Source: Lepidostoma basale
Taxonomy: Eukaryota > Arthropoda > Insecta > Trichoptera > Lepidostomatidae
DNA length: 64,000 nucleotides
NCBI GenBank assembly: GCA_022606425.2
Contig: JAHDVF020000450.1
Coordinates: forward strand, 78,501 to 142,500
Direction of reading: 5' to 3'
Below the pieces are notes generated by a model. That model saw only the letters and a list, made by a program, of their open reading frames with translations, searched no databases and was not told where the DNA came from. This document shows, one piece after another, positions 53,645-63,500 of this stretch (within the stretch, counting starts at the first letter, position 1; each line of letters starts with the position of its first letter). The position numbers were made by a program, and so were the translations under genes.

Positions 53645-54075
53645 ACCATAATACAATGTCACAAAAAAGTGTCAACAAGCTAAGAGTCACTCAGAGAGCA
53701 ATGGAGAGAGCCATGTTGGGTATCAGTTTACGGGGCAGACCAAGAAATGAGGACATAAGAGTCAGAACAAAGGTTTCCGATGTTATCAAGATGGCCGCAA
53801 CCCTCAAGTGGCGATGGGCGGGACATATCGCTCGCGATCCAGATGAAAAGTGGACAAGGCGACTGCTGTGCTGGTGGCCAAGGACGGCAAAGCGTGGAGT
53901 TGGGCGCCCACAGTTGCGATGGCGCGAGGATGTCCGGAGAAGTGCGGGAAGTGCCTGGATGCGGATCGCTCAGGATAGAAGAGAATGGGGAATGCGAGAG
54001 GAGGCCTACGTCCAGGAGTGGACGGTCAATACAGGCTGAAGAAGAAGAAGAAGATATGAAATGAATAAATGAAAA
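53645..54075 (+). mobile_element. LINE-B-type C-terminal ORF
   Basis: The frame 53656-54039 reads QKSVNKLRVTQRAMERAMLG, ISLRGRPRNEDIRVRTKVSD, AATLKWRWAGHIARDPDEKW, GRPQLRWREDVRRSAGSAWM and REEAYVQEW, stop. A GAAGAA tail follows. The open frame over 128 codons suggests a fairly young insertion. Confidence 0.85.
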
Positions 54076-54189
54076 CAAGTACCGAAGTTTTTTATTTTAT
54101 TAATTTAAACATTAATAAGTACCTATTCTTCTGGAGTCTAACAACAATACTAATATTTATAAACACATATACAATTAGTATTTTGTATT

Positions 54190-54600
54190 ATTGAAATCTT
54201 GTTCTTCGCGTGCCTTATCAGGCCCCCCTGACGTTGGCGATCACTCCGGCGAAGGCTTCTCTATCTTGCGTAACCCGGAACAGCTCCCCCACATGTCTCA
54301 TCCCGGTCCAGTCTCTTATGTTGCACAGCCAAGACGTTTGCCTTCTACCAGGACCACGCTGCCCCCCAATTTTTCTCATCAGTATTAGTTGGAGCAAACT
54401 GTATTTATCTCCCCGCAGAATGTGACTCAGATATGAAATCTTTCGGACCTTAACGTCCTTTAGCGGTTGTCTACTACAATTGGCTCTCCTCAAAAGCTCC
54501 AAATTGCTGACGAAATCTGTCCACGGTCTGCGAAGCATTCTCCCGTGCAACCACATCTCGAATGCTTCCAACCGGTTCATAGTGTGCACTTTCAGGATCC
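54190..54600 (-). mobile_element. LINE-D copy with open C-terminal frame
   Basis: The minus frame reads MNRLEAFEMWLHGRMLRRPW, TDFVSNLELLRRANCSRQPL, RKISYLSHILRGDKYSLLQL, IGGQRGPGRRQTSWLCNIRD and REAFAGVIANVRGA, stop. 5'-truncated. Confidence 0.85.
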
Positions 54601-54663
54601 AAGTGAATTTTTTTTAATCAATTATCAAAACAATATTCCTTATAATTGTATATAATAACAATA

Positions 54664-55672
54664 ACAAACTAACTAACTAACTTACCATCACGCCGTCTCC
54701 CCGGAGGGGTAGGCAGAAAGAATGGAACGCCACACTGTTCTGTCCTGACATACGTCTCTCGCTTCCTCTACATTCATACATCTTGTCATGCACGCACGTC
54801 GATTTTTCCGACTCCTCACGTGACCGACATTCAATATTTGATTGATTTGATCGTGCCACGTTTTCCTCGGCCTTCCTCTATTTCTAGCTCCGTTCACGCC
54901 GTTTACATATACCTTCTTTACCATTCTGTCTTCACTCGTTCTTTCCATGTGTCCAAACCATCTTAATGACCCTTTCCTTATTTTGTTCATAACACTTTCA
55001 TTCGCACCACATTTACTTCTTATACTTGCATTTGTCACTCTATCATAAACAGATTTGCCACACATTCGTCTTAGAGATCTCATTTCTACTGCATTTATTC
55101 TACTTTCATCCTTCTTTTGCCAGTTCCATGATTCACTTCCATACATAAGGGTCGGCACAAGAACACCATTGTGCACTGCCATCTTAGCTTTTTGGATAGG
55201 CTTTTGTTTGCGATGACAACTTTAAGTGCACCATTTATTCTGTTGCCTGCCCCAACCCTTCTTTCAATATCCTTCTCCACCCTCCCATCCTTTGTAAACA
55301 TACTTCCTAAATAAACAAATTCATCCACTTGTTCCAGATTTTCACCGTTTACACTAATGTTGCACACTGTCATGCTTCCTTCTTTTTCGAAAATCATTAC
55401 CTTAGACTTATTCACATTCATCATCAAATCGTATCGCTTGCATACCTCATACATCCTAGACACCAGGGCTTGCAGTTCGTGCTCGTTGTCTGCAAGTAGC
55501 ACAGCGTCGTCCGCATACAACAAACAGCTTACTGAAACATCTTCCATTTTTGCACCTGCTTCCAACCCTTTCAGCTCTTTCGAACACTTGTCCATATATA
55601 GATTAAACAACCATGGAGACATTACACACCCCTGTTTGACACCTTTATTGATATCAAACCAGGCTGATAACA
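54664..55672 (-). mobile_element. LINE-A, longest copy, with RT YADD box
   Basis: The longest LINE-A here. The minus frame from 55673 reads WFDINKGVKQGCVMSPWLFN, LYMDKCSKELKGLEAGAKME, SCLLYADDAVLLADNEHELQ, then GEKLEQVDEFV-like and GSMFTKDGRVEKDIERRVGA. A one-base slip near 55190 leads to [20 protein letters not shown] and on to [18 protein letters not shown] tail at 54664-54683. The catalytic YADD and the C-terminal GRPRKTWHDQ motif define the family. 5'-truncated at a short triplicated AAACAAAATATTCC repeat (55671-55770). Confidence 0.9.
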
Positions 55673-55840
55673 AACAAAATATTCCTTAAAATAGTAAAAC
55701 AAACAAAATATTCCTTAAAATAGACCAAACCATAACAAACAAAATATTCCTTAAAATAGTAAAAAGTAACATTTTCTTCTATATTCGCCTTCACTTTGTG
55801 TTGTGGATTCATATTTGAATAAATATAATTATAACATGTT

Positions 55841-56558
55841 ATTTTCACTGAACTCAGACATGTTTTGGTTATAAGTAACCTTTATCCTTACGACCAGCTT
55901 CTGCTACCTCGGTAGTATGATAGCAGGCTCGGGAGGTACGGAGGAAGATGTAGCCAGCAGACTTAATAAGGCAAAGGGAGCTTTCGCTATGCTTCGCCCT
56001 GTATGGCGCTCCGGTATCATTTTGAGAAAGCTCAAGCTCCAAGTAGCGTTAAAAGTGTACTGCTGTACGGATGCGAGACTTGGAAGTCTACCGCGGACGT
56101 TATTGGTAAACTCCAGGTGTTTATAAATAGGTGCCTTCGCTCAATATTCAAAATCTATTGGCCCCAAACAGTGTCAAATGCCGCTCTCTGGACCATGGTA
56201 GGCGAAAAGCCAATTAGAGAACAAGTCGCTAGACGCAAATGGCAATGGATCGGTCACACTCTGAGATGGAAACCAGCCTGCATCGCTCAGGGTGCACTAG
56301 ACTGGTCCCCTATGGGGGGAAAGAGAAAGCGAGGCAGACCTAGAGCCACCTGGAGAAGAGCCCTGCAGGACGAGGTTAAGGCGGCAGGCCTCACTTGGGA
56401 TGATGTTAGGCATCAGGCATACGATAGAGTCGGGTGGAGAAGGTTCCTTGAGGACCTATGCACCACTGAGGTGTGACAGGACAAAAAGAAGAAGAACCTT
56501 TATCGTGTACATTGATAAAGGTTATTGTAACCGAAACATGTCCGAGTTCAGTGAAAAT
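55841..56558. mobile_element. Foldback element with hammerhead-like arm, split by LINE-C
   Basis: Arms 55841-55886 and 56495-56558 are inverted (ATTTTCACTGAACTCAGACA and its complement). With LINE-C removed they form one palindrome with the loop GTGTACATTGA. The right arm has stem II GGTTATTGTAACC and GAAACATGTC, but the first box is degenerate (TTGATAA). Confidence 0.75.
55887..56494 (+). mobile_element. LINE-C 5'-truncated insertion with 10-bp TSD
   Basis: Reads YLGSMIAGSGGTEEDVASRL, NKAKGAFAMLRPVWRSGI; after a slip SSVKSVLLYGCETWKSTADV, REQVARRKWQWIGHTLRWKP, GKRKRGRPRATWRRALQDEV and RFLEDLCTTEV, stop. A GAAGAA tail follows. Perfect duplication AACCTTTATC (55877-55886 and 56495-56504). Confidence 0.92.
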
Positions 56559-56580
56559 AAAAAGTGTTGTAATACAAATA

Positions 56581-56586
56581 TTTATT
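56581..56586 (-). promoter_or_regulatory. Poly(A) signal of the NACHT-ankyrin gene
   Basis: AATAAA on the minus strand about 32 bp after the TAG stop at 56618. The foldback element begins immediately beyond it. Confidence 0.55.
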
Positions 56587-56617
56587 TAAAAAAGTAACCT
56601 TGTCCACCTAGCGTGTT

Positions 56618-57565
56618 CTAGGGTGTGTTGAGAATCTGTACAATTTGGTGGTGATTTTTTTCGATAGCATGCTCCAGTGCTGTTTTATTTTTGTTATCCT
56701 TGAGGGTTGTGTTGGCTCCACGTGACACTAAAACCTTCACCACCTCCGTGTGTCCTCGGATGGCTGCCTTTATCAGAGGAGTATTGCCATCGCTGTCCCG
56801 ACAGTTGACAGTCGCCCCCACTTCCAAGAGATAATCGACGGCGGCCGCGTGGCCCATGCCGGCGGCCAGAGCGAGTGGCCTCTGGCCCTTGCTCTCTCTG
56901 CAGTTCACGAATTTCAAGCGGGTGTTGCTTCCCAACCCTTCCACGAGTAACTTGATCACATCCGTGTGCCCACCCCTGGCGGCGCAGTGTAAGGGAGTCA
57001 AATAATATATATCGAAAGATGTGAAAACATCCTCATTGCCGAATAGCTCAACGATACCCTTGTATCCTTTTTCGGCCGCGATGTTGATACCGGTTTCCCC
57101 GTTGCCATTTGCGGCTAGAGGCAAATAGTGTTGTGTGGTCTTGTCGAAGCTCTCAAACTTTTGTTTAATCTCTTTTTCGCTTTTATCTTTTATAACGTCG
57201 ATGAATTCTTCAGCGTGTACCTGCACAATTTCAGAAATTTCACCAAACAAGTCTTTTGTTGGCTGAGACACCGCATCCAGGATTTTGGGCTCATCTAAGG
57301 CTATGGTTTGGACGTTGAACTTGGCATTCCAAAATTTCCTCTCTATTTCTGATTCTTCACTGAGCTGCTTCCAACCTAAGCAAGTTGCCATCAACATTTT
57401 TTTTCTGATTTCAATGGGGAAACATTCCACCAGCTTCAAGATCTTTTGCTTGTTAAGGTCACCTTTTGTGTCGAGGGCTCTAAATAAGAATGTCCGCCCG
57501 TCGATGTCCCGAGTTGTCAGGAATGAAATGAAGTGGACATCCTGGATCAGCGGACTCGTGGTTGC
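56618..57565 (-). CDS. NACHT-ankyrin gene, last exon (ankyrin repeats)
   Basis: Acceptor TTTTTCAG, then GCA ACC ACG. Encodes ATTSPLIQDVHFISFLTTRD, a degenerate spacer (FESFDKTTQHYLPLAANGNG), then four to five ankyrin repeats: TGINIAAEKGYKGIVELFG, TPLHCAARGGHTDVIKLLVE, RPLALAAGMGHAAAVDYLLE, TPLIKAAIRGHTEVVKVLVS and TALEHAIEKNHHQIVQILN, with TAG at 56620-56618. The TPLHxAAxxGH consensus is clear. Confidence 0.93.
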   Translation of the reverse strand, partial: ATTSPLIQDVHFISFLTTRDIDGRTFLFRALDTKGDLNKQKILKLVECFPIEIRKKMLMATCLGWKQLSEESEIERKFWNAKFNVQTIALDEPKILDAVSQPTKDLFGEISEIVQVHAEEFIDVIKDKSEKEIKQKFESFDKTTQHYLPLAANGNGETGINIAAEKGYKGIVELFGNEDVFTSFDIYYLTPLHCAARGGHTDVIKLLVEGLGSNTRLKFVNCRESKGQRPLALAAGMGHAAAVDYLLEVGATVNCRDSDGNTPLIKAAIRGHTEVVKVLVSRGANTTLKDNKNKTALEHAIEKNHHQIVQILNTP

Positions 57566-60500
57566 CTGAAAAAGAAACAGGTTAAAGGTGGTTATAATTA
57601 GGTGGGCTGCCAACTGCCCACCCGGCTCCAGTGTAGATGTCGCCGCCACCTAGTTAAATACGCCGCTCAATTGAACGGCTAGGCTGATAATGAAATGGCG
57701 GCATTCAATGAAGTGACTAGGCCGGTAGTTTTAGTGTTTTAATTTAGTTCTAATTTTTACCACTGCAACGCTCCGCCCGGATTTCATGTATTTTGTAAAA
57801 TAAATTTCAATGAAAATTATTGTGACTTTGTTTTATCGTGAATTTATTTATTTATTTGAACACAAAATAAAATAGGGATTTTGCTAAACAAGTTTTTAGC
57901 GTTTGCGTAAAAATTTGATGAGTAGATGGGGGATGTGAGATGTATTATTTTTTTAAACTAACTCTAATCTAAAGGTTAGAAGCCTGGGTGATTGTGATGT
58001 AATTCCTCTCTGTAATTGGGTCTTCTGGTCTGTTGAGGTGGTTAAAGTAAAATACAATAAAATAGAAATAAAGATATGTTTTTATAAACACGCTATGCGT
58101 CAATATGAACATTATAACCGTACAATCGCTAAGCCAATGTCAAAACTCGTACGGTAGTAAAGAAGAACAGTACGTTTAGGTTAGAGTTAGTTTTAAAAAA
58201 AATAATACATCCCACATCCCCTATACGCATGCTCTCTCACTCTTTTGTTTGAAAATCGTGTTACTTTTTACAACAACACATGTTATCGAATGCCGACTGA
58301 CAGTTGAACACTGTTAGATGACTGCTAGCGCTGCAGTGGTAAAAATTAGAACTAAATTAATTGAAAGTTGAGTTTATTCAACTACCGGCCTAGTCACTTC
58401 ATTGAATGCCGCCATTTCATTATCAGATGGCGGCGACATCGACAATACGATAGAAGATGGTTGTCATTATGTTTTGACAACCTTCGTGGCGAAGAGGCAA
58501 CACTTATGATTGCCATACCGAACAGTGGCGTGCCTAGGGTTAACCTTTAAGGCAAGATGCTAAGTAATGTAAATAGACAGTCACACGAAAATTACTGTGT
58601 TACAATTTACAATGAGTGGGAAGAGTATATTGCAAGCTTGGCCGGCAGGGCATTGGCTGAAAGAGACGCAATAAACATAAGTATTTTCGCATTTTTGCCG
58701 TTCAGTTCACGTGCGGACGCTACCCAGAAAGAAAGAGACACAATATATACATATATTGTGTCTCTTTCTGTCTGGGTAGCGCTTATTGTAGAGAGTGTAG
58801 ATCGCCTCAAATAGGGCTATTAGCAATTCAGGGGTCAGATACATAGAATTGAATGCCATTCCATGAACAACAACAAACCATCACGCCGTTTCTCCGCAGG
58901 GGTAGGCAGAGAGAATGGACCGCCACACTACTCTATCCTGGCATAACTCTCTAGGTTCCTTCACATTCATATAGCGAGTCATACACGCACGTCGATTCTT
59001 CCGACTTCTTCGACATGATCAACCTTTAATATTCGATTAATTTGGTCATGCCATGTTTTCCTCGGTCTACCTCGACTCCTTACTCCATTAACATCGTTAA
59101 CGTATACTTTTTTTAACCATTCTTTCTTCACCCATGCGCTCCATATGTCCGAACCAATGCAGCGATCCTTTCATAATTTTGTTCATAATACCTTCTTTCG
59201 CTCTACATTAGTTCCTAATATCAATACATCGTTCTACCACACATACGTCTTAGGGACCTCATCTCTACTTTCATTCACTACATTCTTCTGCCAGTTCCAT
59301 GCTTCGTTTCCATGTATAAGGTTTGGGACCAGAACTCCATTGTGAACGGCCATTTTCGCTTTCATTGATTAATTCTTGTTTCCAATAACTATTTTTAAAG
59401 CTCCGTTCACTTTGTTACTCGCACCAACCCTCTTTCAATATCACTGTCCGTTCGGCCATCCGCTGTGAACGTGCTACCTAAATACACAAATTCCCTCACC
59501 TGTTCCAGGTTCTTTTCATTTACACTTATATTACAAACTGTCATCTGCTCTTCCCTTTCAAAAACCTTTGACTTTCCGACATTCATCATTAAATCGTTCG
59601 ACATGCATACCTACCTCATACATTCTCGACACCAAGATTCGACGATTCAAGCCATTCCATGAAGTGCTTTAAAAACCCTCCAGAATGGCTTATACTGGAT
59701 TCTTTCAGCCAGTGAAGAGATCTTTAAATTTCGTGAACTGTGAGATTTGATTGGGACACCGTGTCGTGCTGCCACATTGAAAGCAGATTGAAGTTTATTA
59801 GTCTCTTTTTTAGGGATGTTGGCGTAAATGGCGTTGCAATACTCGAGTCGAGACACGACGAAGGAATTGACAAGCGTTTTAAATGCATCAGTGGAAATAT
59901 TGCTTTGAGTTGCTTTGGTGAAAGAAATTGGCATTGGCTGTCTTATAACTAACTAACCATCACGCCATTTCCCGGAGGAGAGAGAATGGATTGCCACAAT
60001 GCTCTGTCCTGGCATACCTCTCGGGATCCCTCTACATTCATACATCGTACCATGCACGCACGTCGATTATTCCGACTTCGAATGTGGCCGCCTTTTAGTA
60101 ATTGATTAATTTGGTCATGCCATGTTTTCCTCGGTCGTCCTCGGCTTCTTTTTCCACTCACGCCGCTTGTGTACAACTTTTTAACCATTCTTCTCTCATC
60201 CATTCGTTCCATATGTCTAAACCTTTTTTAATTTTATCAATGATGCGGTCCTAGATGCCTTATATTTCTTTCGTATTTCATCGTTCGGTATTCTATCATA
60301 CAACGTTTTTCCGCGCTTTCTTCTTAGTGATCTCATTTCTACGGCTTTAATCCTGTTTTCATCCTTCTTTTGCCAGCTCCTAGCTTCACTTCCATACATG
60401 GAGGGTTGGCACTAGAACTCCATTGTGTACTGCCATCCTTGCTTCTGTGGATATATTTCTATTTGCAGTAATGACTTTGAGTGCGCCATTTATTTTATTC

Positions 60501-63500
60501 CCAGCACCAACCCTTCTTTCGAAGTCTTTCTCCATTTTTCCGTCTCTTGTAAACATGCTTCCCAGATACGTAAATTCGGTAACTTGCTCCAATTTCTCGC
60601 CCATCGCACTTATATCACAAATCGTCATACATTATTCTTTCTCGAAAATCATCACTTTAGATTTAGACACATTCATCACCAGGTCACCCTTTTTGCTGTC
60701 ATCTACACTCACGAGACACTGACCTCAACGTCTGGAGAAACCCTGGAGTGCTTCATCAAAAGGTCTACGATCCCGATCTTCTTCTCTGCCACGGCCACGT
60801 GCAGCGCAGTCTGATTCTCATCGTCTTTGATTAATCTTCCAGTCGTAGGATCATTCAATTTTCTGTACAATTTTTCACCGATTCTTTTGTGCGATTGTGG
60901 GGAAAGCGGATTTACGGTCAGATTTTCGTTGATGAATATTCTGATAACAACAAACTGAGGCTTCAGGAATATATCAGACAGACATAGTTCTTCCATGGGC
61001 TGGAGTCGGTAGTCGGCGTCTTCTTGCCGCAGCCACTGCATGATCAGGTCTGCGCAGAAGAACTCTGCAAAGGTTCGGTGCACAAACTCGTAGGTTCCAC
61101 CTCCGGGCAGCTGGATCAGCCCGAACTTGCTCAGACGTTCCAGCATGATCAGCCCGTCGTAGTTGGTGGGGGCTATTGTGTTCAAGTTCTGGTCCGCGTA
61201 GTTTTGGTTAAATGTCTGAAACCCGAGTTGTCGGTGATACTTCCTGTTCATCAGCTTCACGCATTGCTTCTCAAAACCGCGGATCTCGGAACTTTCCATT
61301 TTTTCATTTATGTATATCTGCAACTTCATGCCAACAAATTCTGTGAAGAGATCGAAAGCAGACTTAATGGTGAATTTGCTGATAGCACTATGCCCGAACT
61401 GGGGCATCTCCTTCAAGTATATGTCGGCTATCATGCGCAGCTGCAGCGGAATGCCCATGAACTCTTTGATGTCTCTTCCTAAAATATTCCCCGACTCCTT
61501 GTACATATCCTTGGTCCAGTTGCGCATCTTAGTCACCTTGTTGTCCCTTTCGTCTTCCCTTTCATGTTTAGTCCCCTGCGTGACCTTCAAGTAAGTGCCC
61601 CAGTAGTCCAGTAGGTATTCAATCTGGTCCTTTTCATCCACCTTCTTAAAAACCGTCGCGAATTCCTTTAATTCATTTTCCAGATACATTTGTGTGAGCA
61701 TGCGAGTGGTGACAATCATCCTGGCCGAAGTGTTCTTCAGCAGGAACTTCAACATATCGAGTACTTTTTTTCTTGCGGAATCGTTACGATCTTTGTGTCT
61801 GATCTCATCAAAGCCATCTACTAAGAGGAACACCTTTCTCTTGCTTTCTGGCTTCAAGCAGTGCTCGAACAAGCCCCGCTTAACATCAAAATCCTCATCC
61901 TGGTCCTCTGCGAGGGGTTGGCTCAGTAAGAAATCTACAACAGACTCCGCGTCCATTCCAACCGGTAACACATCTATTTTCTTCTGGTATTTCTTCAAGT
62001 CAATCCTGATTGTCCAGAAGTCGGCAGCAATCTCCTGGGAGATGCTAGTCAGAGTGGTGGTCTTCCCCATACCCGGCTCGTCGGAGATGATGACCAGGCG
62101 GCGTTCCTCTCGGGCCATGTCCAGCTCGCTCACGACCTGAGCCAGGTCTGGGCTGACCGAGTGCTGCAGCGGCTCCAAGGATCTGCTGGATTTGGTCCAC
62201 TCCAGGTGCGCTGTATCATCGCTCTTCACCAGCTTCAAGTAATGAACGTTCTCAGAGTCACGGCCCCCGTATTTCTCGTAGTGGCGATTAATAATGTTAT
62301 CCTTGAACAATTCTTGCACTTTATCACCGCCCAGAATTCGCACATCCTCGTCGCCTTTCATATTCTCAAACACAAATTGATCCGAAGAAGGCTTCTTAAT
62401 AAACTTTTCCAGATTTACTTTCATTTTATTATGAAAGTTTCTCGTCAAGTAAAAGCTCTTCTTGTATATTTCTTTAAGAGTTAGGAACGAGTCGTCTTCG
62501 GTGGCCTCCAGCCAATAGACAAGGTGATCACAGTTCTGGCAGCATTTGAGACGGAACACCTTCTCTCCTTCACCCATCGCTGTCAGCACAACGCGGTTGT
62601 CTGGCAGCACGGCGCTGCTCCCAGCCACGGGTTCACCCGGCGCTGATCCTTCAGATCTTTCTGCCAGCGCGCTGGCGGGGTGGTGGTCTCTGTTGACGCC
62701 GATGACGAGCAGCATCTTGTCATGGGCCGCCCTATTCAGAAGCCCTTTCACGCTGTCCACATTCACTCGGCCGCCTACTTTGCAGAACAGAGCGTTGGAC
62801 TCCTCCAGCCTTGTGAAGGTGTTCTTAATTTTGATACAGAATTCCTCATTCTCAATGAAGTTCTTCAGCTTCTCGCCTAGCAAAGAATGAACCATTTCCT
62901 TCTTGATATCTAAGTTCAAAAATTCTCCGAGACTCAACCTTTCATTGCCGAATAAAATTATTTTTTTTTCCAAAATCTGTTCAACGCAATCATTCGTAAG
63001 GTCAGAAAATGAAAGGGGTTCGAGTTCTATCTTTGGTAGAGACGTTGATTCACTTTGAATCAAAAATGATGAGCTGATCAAAATTTTCTTTACGTCGTTC
63101 AGTTTTTTTAATATCTCACTGAAGGTGGAAGTGATTGTAGATCCCTGTGAAGTGTCGCAAATGACAAGCAATTTTTGATCGCGAAACGCCATTTCAAAGT
63201 CGATTTTGGACTTGTTTATTTCCAGTAAATCGTCAATGGTTAGAAAAGAGATTGACTTATTGTGTTGGGATACTATATTTTTCACCCTTGCAGCAATTAG
63301 GTAAATGTCCTCAGTTTTAATACTAAGAAGTGTGGTGGATTTATCTTTCAAATAATCTTGCAATTCCGGCATGTCCTTGAATTTTAGGTTAATGGTATCC
63401 AAATTCTTAAAGGATTTTTCAAAGAACCATAATATCTCTTTGGACGAGGTAGCCATTTGATCGATCAGGTCTGCCATCATTTTCGGACCGTGCCAGCGAA

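Noticed and set aside
61024..61482. Plus-strand frames of 100-150 codons opposite the NACHT exon
   Set aside because: They are antisense shadows of the 1,092-codon minus-strand frame and carry no recognisable motifs.
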